From assembly GCF_018403225.1 (NCBI RefSeq), contig NZ_BOSG01000002.1, forward strand, positions 496,001 through 560,000: 64,000 bases of DNA. Reading direction: 5' to 3'. This document shows positions 53,701 through 61,559 of this stretch, piece after piece. Position numbers and translations under genes: made by a program. Under the pieces are notes generated by a model, which did not search any database, was not told the origin of the DNA, and saw only the letters and a list, made by a program, of their open reading frames with translations. Each line of letters starts with the position of its first letter. Within the stretch, counting starts at the first letter, position 1. This DNA is from Paenibacillus sp. J23TS9. GTDB lineage: Bacteria > Bacillota > Bacilli > Paenibacillales > Paenibacillaceae.

Positions 53701-54905
53701 CCGTTTGCCACGCCCGTTACGATGGGAGCCTGCGGCACGGTGCTATCATTGCCTCCGCCGGAGCCCGAACCGCCACCCGAGCTGCTTCCACCGGAGCTGC
53801 TGCCCGATCCTGCACTGCTGCCAGGAGTGCCTGGTGTGACCGAACCGGCCTGAGGTCCATCCACGCTAAGCGGAGCCGTCTGGAATGAGGAGCCTTTTGC
53901 TCCTTCATTGATGGTAGCTTTTTGGATTTTACCGCTTCCCAAGACCTTTGTCAGCGTATTCAGTACCAGGTTAGATATGCTTGCATCGCTGCTAAGCTGC
54001 AGGGTATTGCCCTGGCCATCGAACACGACAGAACCGAGTGAGCTGCCGCTGATTTCGAGCTCTACTCCCGAAGATCTAACGGTGAGCATTCCTTCCACCT
54101 TTACATTTTTCAAAATCACTTTTCCGGAGCTAATTCCCTTCTCCAGAATAAGGTTCCCTTGGATCACCAGATTTTGAAGGATAATCCCCGAAGCAGAAAC
54201 AACAACGTTTCCGCTGATCGTTTCTGTACCTGAGGCCGGTCCATAGGTGCCCGCCTTATCGTAGGAAACTCCCGCCGGTGTTACCGGCAGGCGGCTGATC
54301 AATGCCGCGCCCTCAGCCCGCGTAAGAGGAGACTTCGGACGGAGTGTGCTATCCTCGTAACCGCCAAGCTTGCCCTGCTGTATCAAATAGGCAAGAGCTT
54401 GCCGGCTCCAAGCCGAGACATTAGCGGAATCCTTGAACGGCTTAAGCAGTTCAGAATCATTAACCGCTCCTGCTTTCAGAACCTTGGCCAGCATCACAGC
54501 GGCCTCTTCTCTGGAGACAATCTGATCAGGATGGATCATACCATCCTGATCACCTGCAATATAACCTGCCTGCAGGGCCCTTGCAGCTTCTGCATATTGC
54601 CATTGTCCGGTCTTCAGATCCGGGAATGTTACCGCCTTTTCGGCAGTAAAATGAAAGTACCTGTTGATCAGTGCCATCAGCTCAGCCCTGGTCAGTGCCT
54701 GATCCGGCTTCATCGAGCCGTCAGGATATCCCTTAAGAAGCCCTTGATCCTGCCAGCCCGTGAGAAGCTGCTCCGCCCAGTGTCCCCGAATATCGGAGGA
54801 ACGAGCTGAAACCTGTCCGGCAAAAGCATATGAAGATGCTATGATGGCTGCGCAAACGAAGTAAATAAACCACTTCCATTTCATCTTTTTATGAAGCGCT
54901 TTCAT
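50757..54905 (-). CDS. S-layer-anchored protein with two GH18 chitinase domains
   Basis: 1382 residues from ATG 54905. Order: signal peptide (1-34), three SLH repeats (about 36-208), a short beta-helix-like region (220-345), a Gly/Ser linker (355-390), then Ig-like repeat 1 (393-468), GH18 domain 1 (470-812), Ig-like 2 (820-893), GH18 domain 2 (896-1240), Ig-like 3 and an acidic Pro/Glu-rich tail. Both GH18 domains have DGIDLDWE (acid Glu580 and Glu1005) and the YDFAGGW and MFWEYSQD motifs. The SLH domains bind pyruvylated wall polymer, so it displays two chitinase modules on the cell surface. The near-identity of the two halves shows an internal duplication. Confidence 0.92.
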   Translation of the reverse strand: MKALHKKMKWKWFIYFVCAAIIASSYAFAGQVSARSSDIRGHWAEQLLTGWQDQGLLKGYPDGSMKPDQALTRAELMALINRYFHFTAEKAVTFPDLKTGQWQYAEAARALQAGYIAGDQDGMIHPDQIVSREEAAVMLAKVLKAGAVNDSELLKPFKDSANVSAWSRQALAYLIQQGKLGGYEDSTLRPKSPLTRAEGAALISRLPVTPAGVSYDKAGTYGPASGTETISGNVVVSASGIILQNLVIQGNLILEKGISSGKVILKNVKVEGMLTVRSSGVELEISGSSLGSVVFDGQGNTLQLSSDASISNLVLNTLTKVLGSGKIQKATINEGAKGSSFQTAPLSVDGPQAGSVTPGTPGSSAGSGSSSGGSSSGGGSGSGGGNDSTVPQAPIVTGVANGATYHSGVLPNWSDAAGTTSSATLNGAAYVKGTGIIEAGKYTLIVTAVHKTSGKKASTTVNFTMDPQKKLIGYVAGWSNWSDARPVDASKLTHINYAFTHIKDNKIIPIAGQNDDDNYAYLSSLKSQNPNLKILNSVGGWAADGFSDAAFTEESRLVFADSIIDYVKKYNLDGIDLDWEYPTQPAGETKARPEDKENFTLVLKLIREKLNTLGLENNKYYELTIAAGAGWSYLDGVEIDKITPLLDNINVMTYDFAGGWVTNTAHHTHLYGKNISTDLCVQVLLQSKVPAHKIVIGAAFYSHKWTDVEAGEGTAVGRKATGSGDTPTYTDILANYNADSSFVRTWDEDAKAPYLFDGSTFISYDDPESLAAKAKYVLDKKLGGAMFWEYSQDASGSLLTALADGLKGLPYNEELDAVPALPQISVQEDEEYEIGFIPDWSDVPGTASTAQLNGRPYVKGKAIKGPGKYVLTLTTVHGKSLKTATTHIPFGIKGPKTIAYVPGWVDWSDAKPIDASKLTHINYAFTHVKDNKIIPMDQNDDANYAYLQNLRSQNPHLKILNSVGGWGADGFSDAAFTEESREVFTNSIIDYVKKHDLDGIDLDWEYPSQSADGVMKARPEDKQNFSLLLKLMREKLNQLGAEQHRYYELTIAAGATQTYLNGVEIEEVIKYVDNINLMTYDFAGGWSAKTEHHTNLYGGSISVDSSVQLYLNHHVPADQIVIGAAFYGHKWTDVKASNPDGLGQEAKGTPETPTYNDIIAQYGPEQGFTRYWDDTAKAPYLFGGSVFISYDDEQSVAEKAKYVLDQRLGGAMFWEYSQDASGDLLAAMANGLKGIAFMAPKHEESQAIPAAPVISGVKDGEEYAPGLVLDWEDTADTISSAQLNGAEYMKGTPITAPGEYTLAVTAVHAKSKKSATTTIHFTIKEAGQTVNSPEPTNDPANSPNEESPPQEENVPPAETAPGEGAPEGADPYGDAPRETESN

Positions 54906-55271
54906 AACACACCCCAATCTATCAGATTTGATGCAATGCGCCAACCTACAGGAAACGACTGTACACCTCCAATTTTCTGATGCTTATTGGCGTATGCATT
55001 GCTATTAAACCCGGCCTTGAAGGACCAGACTTAATGACCTTTGTGATTCTGACTGATCAGGAAGGACGAATATGAATTTGAAGATAAGCTCCTGCAGGGC
55101 AAGCCATTTTGTGTATATAAAAACAAGGAAGAGTAATAACCAAGGGGAATGAAAGGGGTCAACCATCTGTCGGTCCAGCAATATCAGCATAGCATCCCTT
55201 TCCGCTCACGAAAATCGCTTTCAGGATAAGTATCTTATTTCATTGATTTGTATCTTTTCGAAGAAAACATG
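54906..55271 (-). other. Intergenic region upstream of the SLH-GH18 gene
   Basis: No convincing gene. It must hold the promoter of the SLH-GH18 gene. The palindromic start of that gene (ATGAAAGCGCTTCAT on the minus strand) is only a weak cre match. No riboswitch or RNA gene recognised. Confidence 0.4.
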
Positions 55272-55302
55272 AAAAAGCCCTCAGACAAAAAGTCCGAAGG
55301 CT
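55272..55302 (-). terminator. Intrinsic terminator of the secreted chitinase gene
   Basis: On the minus strand AGCCTTCGGAC and GTCTGAGGGCT pair over 11 bp with two wobbles around a T5 loop, followed by TTTTT. Confidence 0.8.
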
Positions 55303-55316
55303 GCGGGTTATTGTCT

Positions 55317-57068
55317 TTAAGGCAGGCTTACGAGGAATGGTTTGACGGTATTAGCAAAGCTGTAATTGCTGGTCTTATCCCAGTTAATCGACCATGTCAT
55401 GGCACCGCGGATATCCGGGTATTTGGCAACAGGCTTGTAGCTGCCGCAGCTCGTTCCATTCGCGAGACAGCTAAGGGCATTATTGACGACGGATGGAGAT
55501 ACATAGCCACCCCCAGCTGCGCCGGATACTGCAGGCACGCCGATGCCCAGCTGTGAAGGTGCAACCCACTGCAGTGACAGGTCGGACAGCGCAGTCAAGA
55601 AATCGACTGTTCCCTGGGAGTAACATTTGCCGTCACGTCCCAGCATGCAGCCGGAATTATAGTACTGAACGTTAATAACCGTCGTAATATCCTTGAGGTT
55701 ATTATATAGCTGCATATAGGATGTGCTTGAACTCTGCATATCGATGGTTTGCGGAGCCATAGTCAGAATAAAGCCGGAGCCCACTCGCTGCTGCAGCTGC
55801 TTGACGGCATTGGTGAGGTTAGCCACATTCATTCCGTTCTCCAGATCGATATCAATACCATCGAGACCATATGTCGTGATGATGCTGTACATACTGTCCA
55901 CGAAGTTCGCTACGTTTGGTGAAGCACTGCCTAGGTTGACATTGCCTTTTTCACCGCCTACGGAAATGATGACCTTCTTGCCTTGAGCATGCTTGGCCTG
56001 AATATCGCTGATCAGATTAGCGTTCGTATAGCCGCCAAGCGCACTCGAGAGTGAGGAATCCACGTTAAACGTTACGCCCCCCGGCTTGGCAGGATCCATG
56101 TCGGCAAAAGCCAGTACGATGAAATCATATTGACTTGGTACATCACTTAGTTTCAGATTGGAGGAGCCATTGATGAAGTTATGCCAATAACCGGTAAGAA
56201 CATGCTTCGGAAGCTGGCCTCCCCCGCCGCCTGTACTTTGGGTTGTGCCTGTAACAGAAGCGCTTTGAGGAGACATGTTGCCGGCAGCATCCTTGGCAGC
56301 TACCTTGAAGGTATAAGCCGTTCCCGCTGCAAGTCCCGTAACCGTAGCTGTTGTTCCCGTAACGGTCATGACCTGCGTTGTCCCTTGGTAGACATTATAG
56401 CCAGTTACACCAACATTATCAGTGGAGGCTGCCCACGAGAGGGAAACGCTCGAGGTCGTAACGCTGGTTACAGCCAGATTCGTTGGCATCGTTGGTGCCT
56501 GTGTATCCGTTCCGCCGCCGCTCGCGCTGGTTTTTACGCTGAGGACGCCGCTCGCTGCAGATACATTGCCAGCTGCATCTTTAGCCTTTACGGTATAGGA
56601 GTAAGTCGTATCCGCCGTTAAGCTGGTATGGATAAATGCCAGCGTATTTCCAGACACGCTGCCTACAAGCGAGCTGCCCTGGTATACGTCATAGCCCGTC
56701 ACACCAACATTATCCGTTGAAGCATTCCAGGCCAGTGAAATAGTGGAAGAAGTAACAGCGGTCGATCTCAGGTTAGCCGGAGCTGATGGAGCCTGCTGGT
56801 CGCCTCCGCCTCCAGGAACGAGCTGCCACAGCGCGGGTACATTTGGCGGTTCCCAGCCGGTCAAAGAGGTATGTGGCTGAACCACCTTATAAGTGCTGCC
56901 TCCATAGGTCACGGTGTCATTCGCCGCGTATGCGACATTCGGAGCCCAGGCTCCGCGGTCCGCAGCAGATGCTATCGACGGCAGCAGCCCGATGAACAAA
57001 GCCATTATAATGACCAGTGGCAGAAAACGGGTAAATGATCTGCCTTTTGATAATGAAGCTTTTCTCAT
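55317..57068 (-). CDS. Secreted GH18 chitinase with CBM5/12 and two FN3 domains
   Basis: 583 residues: signal peptide (1-35), CBM5/12 chitin-binding domain (37-84; RGAWAPNVAYAANDTVTYGG and WEPPNVPALWQLV), FN3 (93-178), FN3 (190-276), Gly linker, GH18 domain (288-583) with DGIDIDLE, acid Glu410, and final WSINWD. Similar in layout to ChiD-type enzymes of Bacillus and Paenibacillus. It hydrolyses chitin outside the cell. Its FN3 modules share the STDNVGVTGYDVY stretch with the FN3 of the GH87 enzyme at 8539-12336. Confidence 0.93.
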   Translation of the reverse strand: MRKASLSKGRSFTRFLPLVIIMALFIGLLPSIASAADRGAWAPNVAYAANDTVTYGGSTYKVVQPHTSLTGWEPPNVPALWQLVPGGGGDQQAPSAPANLRSTAVTSSTISLAWNASTDNVGVTGYDVYQGSSLVGSVSGNTLAFIHTSLTADTTYSYTVKAKDAAGNVSAASGVLSVKTSASGGGTDTQAPTMPTNLAVTSVTTSSVSLSWAASTDNVGVTGYNVYQGTTQVMTVTGTTATVTGLAAGTAYTFKVAAKDAAGNMSPQSASVTGTTQSTGGGGGQLPKHVLTGYWHNFINGSSNLKLSDVPSQYDFIVLAFADMDPAKPGGVTFNVDSSLSSALGGYTNANLISDIQAKHAQGKKVIISVGGEKGNVNLGSASPNVANFVDSMYSIITTYGLDGIDIDLENGMNVANLTNAVKQLQQRVGSGFILTMAPQTIDMQSSSTSYMQLYNNLKDITTVINVQYYNSGCMLGRDGKCYSQGTVDFLTALSDLSLQWVAPSQLGIGVPAVSGAAGGGYVSPSVVNNALSCLANGTSCGSYKPVAKYPDIRGAMTWSINWDKTSNYSFANTVKPFLVSLP

Positions 57069-57483
57069 GAAATCTCCTCCTCATAAATGAAATCATGATT
57101 CAATCCAGCTTTTCATGCCTTCCGCTTTGCTTCTGCATCCACCCCCTTCGCGCTGTTTCACGCCTTGGTCATGTCAACGCCCGCGGTGCATCATATGGCA
57201 ACTATGCAATGGCATAAGAAGAAACAATAGTCTCATTTGCAAGGACAGATCGCGTAACGATACAGTTACACTCCGGGAGAATTCAAACTTTGAAAACGCT
57301 TGCAGTTTATGCGTAACCAGCTTGTCCTTCCTTACTTCATGGGAGGTTTAATATTAACTTTCCATCTGCTCATGTCATGAATAACCATAACTTATACTAA
57401 TTGTAATTAAATGTTATTTGTCGGGATATAGACCGATAGTTGCAATTTTAATAATAAAAATCAACGATTTTGAAAAAACAAAA
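57069..57483 (-). other. Long 5' region of the secreted chitinase gene
   Basis: About 400 bases, AT-rich in its distal half, without a gene. It contains the cre-like site at 57291-57304 and an MsrA terminator at its far end. A long leader is possible; no known riboswitch fold was recognised. Confidence 0.4.
57291..57304. promoter_or_regulatory. cre-like site upstream of the secreted chitinase
   Basis: TGAAAACGCTTGCA matches 13 of 14 cre consensus positions, about 223 bases upstream of the chitinase start codon. Suggests catabolite repression of chitin degradation. Confidence 0.6.
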
Positions 57484-57522
57484 AAAGAAGCCCCTTCCTG
57501 TTTAGGAATCGGGGCCTTTTTT
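57484..57522. terminator. Intrinsic terminator of the threonine aldolase-MsrA operon
   Basis: GCCCC-TTCCT-GTTT-AGGAA-TCGGGGC with A-runs and T-runs on both sides; it ends the minus-strand msrA transcript. Confidence 0.8.
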
Positions 57523-57576
57523 TCTATATTGGCACTGCTTTTCAAAAAGTCGGATATGTTCGTGGAAGCATGGACA

Positions 57577-58212
57577 TTACCAGCGAATCACTTTTAACAA
57601 TTCAATGATGCGCTTCCGCTCAGACTCTGGCAATTGCCAGTCTTCCACTTCCTCTATAATCGACGACCTATTGGTAAATCCCTTCGCAAGTCCGTTGAGC
57701 CGCGCCCCCAGAGTAGACCCGTCCATGTCCGGGATGGAGGAGTACCATGAAGGCAGCTTTTCCACCGCATCCGGATGGCGCTTAAGATAATACTTTTGGT
57801 GCTTCTCTTCTGCGGGATAAAATACGGTAAAAGGATGGATTTCCGTCGCCGGTTCACCCTGGCCGGATTCACGCCGTTCTTCCAGTACCCGGTCAATAGC
57901 ATTCTTCTGCTCCGGGCTGCGGTAAAGCAGCATGGATTGGTACTGCCGCCCTTTATAGTCATTGATATTTAGCGGGCTATGATTATCCCAGAATACACGC
58001 AAAATCTCCCCGTATGACAGAAGCTCAGGGTCAAAATCAAGCTCCACCGTTTCTGTATGATCGCCCATATGACGATAGGTCGGTTCGGCGAGAGTCCCTC
58101 CCGCATACCCCGTTCGCGTGCGGATGACCCCAGGCATAGAGCCAAATAGTGCCTCCGGACTCCAAAAACAGCCCATTCCGAGTACTGCCGTCTGCATCTG
58201 AATTTTATTCAT
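57577..58212 (-). CDS. msrA: Peptide-methionine (S)-S-oxide reductase
   Basis: 211 residues from ATG 58212. LGMGCFWSPEALFG with catalytic Cys15, TGYAGG, YRHMGDHTETVELDFDP and the C-terminal WYSSIPDMDG-like region are typical of MsrA. It repairs oxidised methionine using thioredoxin. The start overlaps the end of the threonine aldolase gene by eight bases, so the two are translationally coupled. The frame is open further upstream, but only inside the aldolase gene. Confidence 0.92.
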   Translation of the reverse strand: MNKIQMQTAVLGMGCFWSPEALFGSMPGVIRTRTGYAGGTLAEPTYRHMGDHTETVELDFDPELLSYGEILRVFWDNHSPLNINDYKGRQYQSMLLYRSPEQKNAIDRVLEERRESGQGEPATEIHPFTVFYPAEEKHQKYYLKRHPDAVEKLPSWYSSIPDMDGSTLGARLNGLAKGFTNRSSIIEEVEDWQLPESERKRIIELLKVIRW

Positions 58213-59314
58213 TGTCGTATGATTTAGCAGCTTCCTCCATCTTCTCCCCCAGCAAGCGGAACGCTTCCCGGACTTTGTCCTTCGGCACGTTCGCGTAGCG
58301 GTCACCGATGCTGATCTCGAAAAGGCAAGTGCCTTCATCGGTATTGCGCAGCCAAGCCGTTAATCCGACTCCGGTCGTTTCGAACACAGAGGTGAGAATC
58401 GGAACCATTTTCTCTTCCGGAAGCTCGAAGTAAACATGGAACATATTCGACACCGGTACCTCGGGTCTGGTGAAAATACCCGCGCACTCATTATAGAAAG
58501 CCGCAAGTTCCTTTGCATCCTCATAATACTGCGCCATTTTGCCGATCCGCTGGTCGAAGTAATATTCCGAGCTGATAATATACGGATACAAGCTGATCAG
58601 ATCGCCGCCGTGGCGTCTTTTCCATACCTTCGACTGCTCCGTAAAATCGGCGGCTCCGGCCAGAATAGCTCCTGCGATCCCACCGATCCCCTTGTAAAAG
58701 GATACATACACGCTGTCAAACAACGCGCATATTTCCGCAGCGGATTTCCCGTAATACGGCGTGATCTCGAATAATCTGGCTCCGTCCAAATGCAGCTTGA
58801 TCCCTTTTTCCCGGCAATAGGCGGAAATCGATTCAAGTTCCTCAAACTCCGGCAGTTGGCCGCCGATCTCTCGTTGTGGAAGCTCCAGAAGCAGGCAGGA
58901 AATTTCCTTGCCAAGCTGCTGCACATCCGTAAGGCTGATCAGCCGGTCTTTGTCCGCCAGCAAAATCGGCTCGATGTGATGAAGCTCCTTCATGCCGTCC
59001 TGCTCGTGAATCTCCAGATGACATAGCGGGTGATAGGCGACACGCTTCAATCCCTTCTCGTCGCACCAGATTCTTAGCGCAATCTGCTGCGCCATCGTAC
59101 CGCTTGGAAAGAATACCGCCGATTCTTTGCCCAAAACCGATGCCATTTTGTTCTGAAAATCTTCAATGACCTTGCCGTTTCCGTACATATCGCTGCTCAG
59201 GCTTCCCTGAACCGCTTCAAAAGCCTCCTTCAGAACCTGAATATCCCGCGGACCATTGCCTCCCAGCGGGTAAGCCGTCTGCTCAAATGCCTCAATTAAT
59301 GTTTTGCCGCTCAT
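58205..59314 (-). CDS. Low-specificity threonine aldolase / beta-eliminating lyase family
   Basis: 369 residues, PLP-dependent fold type I. FPSGTMAQQIALRIW, HLDGARLFEITPYYGKSAAEIC (Asp pairing with the pyridine N) and DSVYVSFYKGIGG with the PLP lysine. It cleaves L-threonine or allo-threonine to glycine and acetaldehyde, or a related beta-hydroxy amino acid. First gene of a two-gene unit with msrA; the functional link between the two is not obvious. Confidence 0.88.
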   Translation of the reverse strand: MSGKTLIEAFEQTAYPLGGNGPRDIQVLKEAFEAVQGSLSSDMYGNGKVIEDFQNKMASVLGKESAVFFPSGTMAQQIALRIWCDEKGLKRVAYHPLCHLEIHEQDGMKELHHIEPILLADKDRLISLTDVQQLGKEISCLLLELPQREIGGQLPEFEELESISAYCREKGIKLHLDGARLFEITPYYGKSAAEICALFDSVYVSFYKGIGGIAGAILAGAADFTEQSKVWKRRHGGDLISLYPYIISSEYYFDQRIGKMAQYYEDAKELAAFYNECAGIFTRPEVPVSNMFHVYFELPEEKMVPILTSVFETTGVGLTAWLRNTDEGTCLFEISIGDRYANVPKDKVREAFRLLGEKMEEAAKSYDNE

Positions 59315-59513
59315 GACCGCTTGTCCCCCTTTGGTAAACTCTACACCTCTAGCATACTAAATTCGCATCATGAAGAAAAATCATATTTATGTCAGCTCCT
59401 TGCCTGTACGCAAACCTTGATTATGTTAAAGCTGCAGGCACTCATATAGGCACCTCCATATAGGCAGCCGCATACGATGGATCATGCTATAACCCTAAAC
59501 GGAGGTCTTAAAT

Positions 59514-59831
59514 ATGAGTCTGCAATATCCTGGCTATCAACAGCAAACCTTGTATCAAGCTGAGCCGACTATGCACCATACCCTTACATCAGTCCGCGAC
59601 CATTTCAGCCATATGTGCAAGAAACATGTCAATCAGCATGTCCGAGTTGAAACGTTGGATGGCGATGTTTTTGAAGGAACGATCGTTAACTGCAACAAAG
59701 GAATTCTTTACATCCAAATGCAAATGCCGCAGCAGAACGGACAGCGCAGCTTTGGTCGTCCCCCGTTTTTCAACAATGTCATATTGCCTTTGGTTCTGTA
59801 TGAATTGCTTGTCATTACCCTGCTGGCCTAA
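59514..59831 (+). CDS. Small Sm/LSM-like protein
   Basis: 105 residues. HVNQHVRVETLDGDVFEGTIVNCNKGILYIQMQMP (about 38-72) has the Sm1 beta-barrel pattern seen in Hfq/LSM and related small folds. The N-terminus is Tyr/Gln-rich and the C-terminus is hydrophobic (VILPLVLYELLVITLLA), which could be a membrane or self-assembly segment. RBS ACGGAGG. Followed after 52 bases by another small conserved protein. Spore-coat or RNA-related roles are both possible. Confidence 0.65.
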   Translation: MSLQYPGYQQQTLYQAEPTMHHTLTSVRDHFSHMCKKHVNQHVRVETLDGDVFEGTIVNCNKGILYIQMQMPQQNGQRSFGRPPFFNNVILPLVLYELLVITLLA

Positions 59832-59883
59832 TCCATTAAATGACTGAACATTTTCATATGCCATGAATAAGGAGTGTTATAAA

Positions 59884-60174
59884 ATGGCTTTTATGCCCCC
59901 TTTTGGTCCACAAGGACAGCAGCAGGCACCCGCTTCCCCACCACCGCAATTCACACCCCCGATGCCTGCCGCCTCTACATTCGCTGTTGATCCCGGAGCG
60001 ATTTCCGGCTGCTTGTTCCGCAATACCTACGTTTGGCTGGTTGGCGGCAGCGGCTTCTGGTTCTATCCGGTCTTTGTTGGACGGACTTCCGTCGCAGGAT
60101 TCAGGTGGAACGGCTTCTTCTGGATGTATTCCGGAGTAGATTTAAGACAAATCCAGTCGTTTACATGCTTCTAG
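59884..60174 (+). CDS. Small conserved protein with an aromatic C-terminal domain
   Basis: 96 residues from ATG 59884 (GGAG upstream). The first 40 residues are Pro/Gln-rich and look disordered. The rest (CLFRNTYVWLVGGSGFWFYPVFVG, GFRWNGFFWMYSGVDLRQIQSF) is a compact aromatic domain that I recall from small Bacillus and Paenibacillus proteins of unknown function. No signal peptide. Probably co-transcribed with the LSM-like gene and ended by the hairpin at 60201-60242. Confidence 0.65.
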   Translation: MAFMPPFGPQGQQQAPASPPPQFTPPMPAASTFAVDPGAISGCLFRNTYVWLVGGSGFWFYPVFVGRTSVAGFRWNGFFWMYSGVDLRQIQSFTCF

Positions 60175-60200
60175 CCAAGGCGATTCTGAAATACGTACAC

Positions 60201-60242
60201 AAAAGCCCCTGCTCCGCTGTTTAAACAGCGGCAGGGGCTTTT
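60201..60242. terminator. Bidirectional terminator
   Basis: AAAAGCCCCTG / CAGGGGCTTTT with an inner CCGCTG-TTTAAA-CAGCGG stem and a two-base bulge. It lies between a plus-strand and a minus-strand gene end. Confidence 0.85.
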
Positions 60243-60305
60243 ACGATCTCCTTGATCATGTCTCGTTACGGCATACGTTTCTATCTAGTCTAAAAGGCGG
60301 GAAGC

Positions 60306-61106
60306 TTACTTGGCAGCTGCTTCCTTCTCAGCGATTTGCTGCTTGTACTGCTCCAGCAGCTCAGCCAGTGCTTTCTTAATGGCGTCTGCATTGTTGGATT
60401 CTTCGGCATCAGACAAAGCAGCCCAAGCTTTTGCGAATGGTGTATCAGCTTCTTTTGCCTCCGTGGAGGAGATGGATACAGCGATCGAAGCCTGTTCTGT
60501 CTTATTTTTCGAATCCGTCAGACTTGCTGCCGGAATAGCCATCTCATAGCGGTCTGTCTTCACTCCCGCAATATCCTTTACCGTAGCCATGCTAATGGTC
60601 AGCTTCTCGGCAGGAGTCGTTTTCTCTCCTGTGGTAGGAACAGCCACTGCATATTCGCCTGTTTTTTCTCCAGTGATATCCTTTATCTTTTCCGCATTAA
60701 AGGTAAGCTTTTCTGCTGGAATGGTCTTCACAGCTGCGGTAGAGAAGGACAGTTGGCCTGTTTGTTCTCCAGAGGCATCCTTCAGGCTTTCCGCTTTACT
60801 GACAACGATATCCTTTGTCATTTCCGAAGCGAAGGTTTTTCTGAATTGTTCCAGCGTCTTCTTCCAATCCTCCGCCGTTTCCGGCGCATACTTTTGGGCA
60901 AGAGCCAGCGGATCGGAAATCTTCGTGATCATAATTCCCTGCACGTTATTGCTATCCTTGGCGGGGACGACGATCGCTGCCAGTGTATTTACAGCAGATG
61001 TCTCGGCCTTCGAGCTGCTGTCCGCGTTAGTTACAGCCGGAGCTGCAACAGCGGAAAACATCAATGCGGATAAAGCGGTTCTTTTAAGTATGTTTTGTAC
61101 GTTCAT
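60306..61106 (-). CDS. Secreted protein with three internal repeats, function unknown
   Basis: 266 residues. Signal peptide (1-28, cleavage near TNA-DS). A middle region (about 105-215) holds three repeats of roughly 36 residues with the cores LKDASGEQTGQLSFS, IKDITGEKTGEYAVAV and VKDIAGVKTDRYEMAI, two of them ending in IPAEKLTF or TPAEKLTI. The C-terminus is helical and Ala/Glu/Lys-rich. No catalytic motif. It looks like an extracellular structural or envelope-stress protein. Confidence 0.75.
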   Translation of the reverse strand: MNVQNILKRTALSALMFSAVAAPAVTNADSSSKAETSAVNTLAAIVVPAKDSNNVQGIMITKISDPLALAQKYAPETAEDWKKTLEQFRKTFASEMTKDIVVSKAESLKDASGEQTGQLSFSTAAVKTIPAEKLTFNAEKIKDITGEKTGEYAVAVPTTGEKTTPAEKLTISMATVKDIAGVKTDRYEMAIPAASLTDSKNKTEQASIAVSISSTEAKEADTPFAKAWAALSDAEESNNADAIKKALAELLEQYKQQIAEKEAAAK

Positions 61107-61202
61107 GGTTCAACACTCCTTTGGATTGGTCTAGCAAGTCCCAGTGTACGAATTAGATGTGGCATAACATGGGTCAATTTGTGGAAAATGGATGGCAAAG
61201 AC

Positions 61203-61364
61203 CTACTCGACTAACCGTTTCACAATCGCGTCATATGCCAGAACAGCGGCCTCGGAGCAGGCGAATAAAACACACCAGCACAGTACCATCAACCCTGTGA
61301 TCCGGAAGACTTTCTTGAGGACGGTATGCGGCTTCTTATCTGAACATGTTGTTTCCTTGGCCAT
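61203..61364 (-). CDS. Small single-helix membrane protein
   Basis: 53 residues from ATG 61364 with AAAGGAG. Basic N-terminus (SDKKPHTVLKKVF), then a hydrophobic helix with three Cys residues (ITGLMVLCWCVLFACSEAAVLAYDAI). It lies upstream of and divergent from the two-component genes. Small size makes this less certain. Confidence 0.45.
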   Translation of the reverse strand: MAKETTCSDKKPHTVLKKVFRITGLMVLCWCVLFACSEAAVLAYDAIVKRLVE

Positions 61365-61559
61365 CTTCTTCCACTCCTTTGCGTCGGCGGACCGATCACC
61401 CTGCCGGCATTCTTCATGTACAAGGGTGCTTGCAAGTTCCAGTGTAGTGAGCGGATGTGGCAGGCTATTGGTGGATTTGTGGAAAAACGATGGCATTTTC
61501 CCTCCGCCGCCTTCCCATTGGTATACTTATAAGAGAAATTCCGCTTGGAGGATATATCA

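Noticed and set aside
54891..54905. Palindrome ATGAAGCGCTTTCAT at the SLH-GH18 start as a cre site
   Set aside because: Only 11 of 14 cre positions match and one half-site is a base short; it is explained by the Met-Lys-Ala-Leu codons.
54906..55271. Short minus-strand frame at 55005-55190
   Set aside because: No ribosome site or family motif; the region is better read as intergenic.
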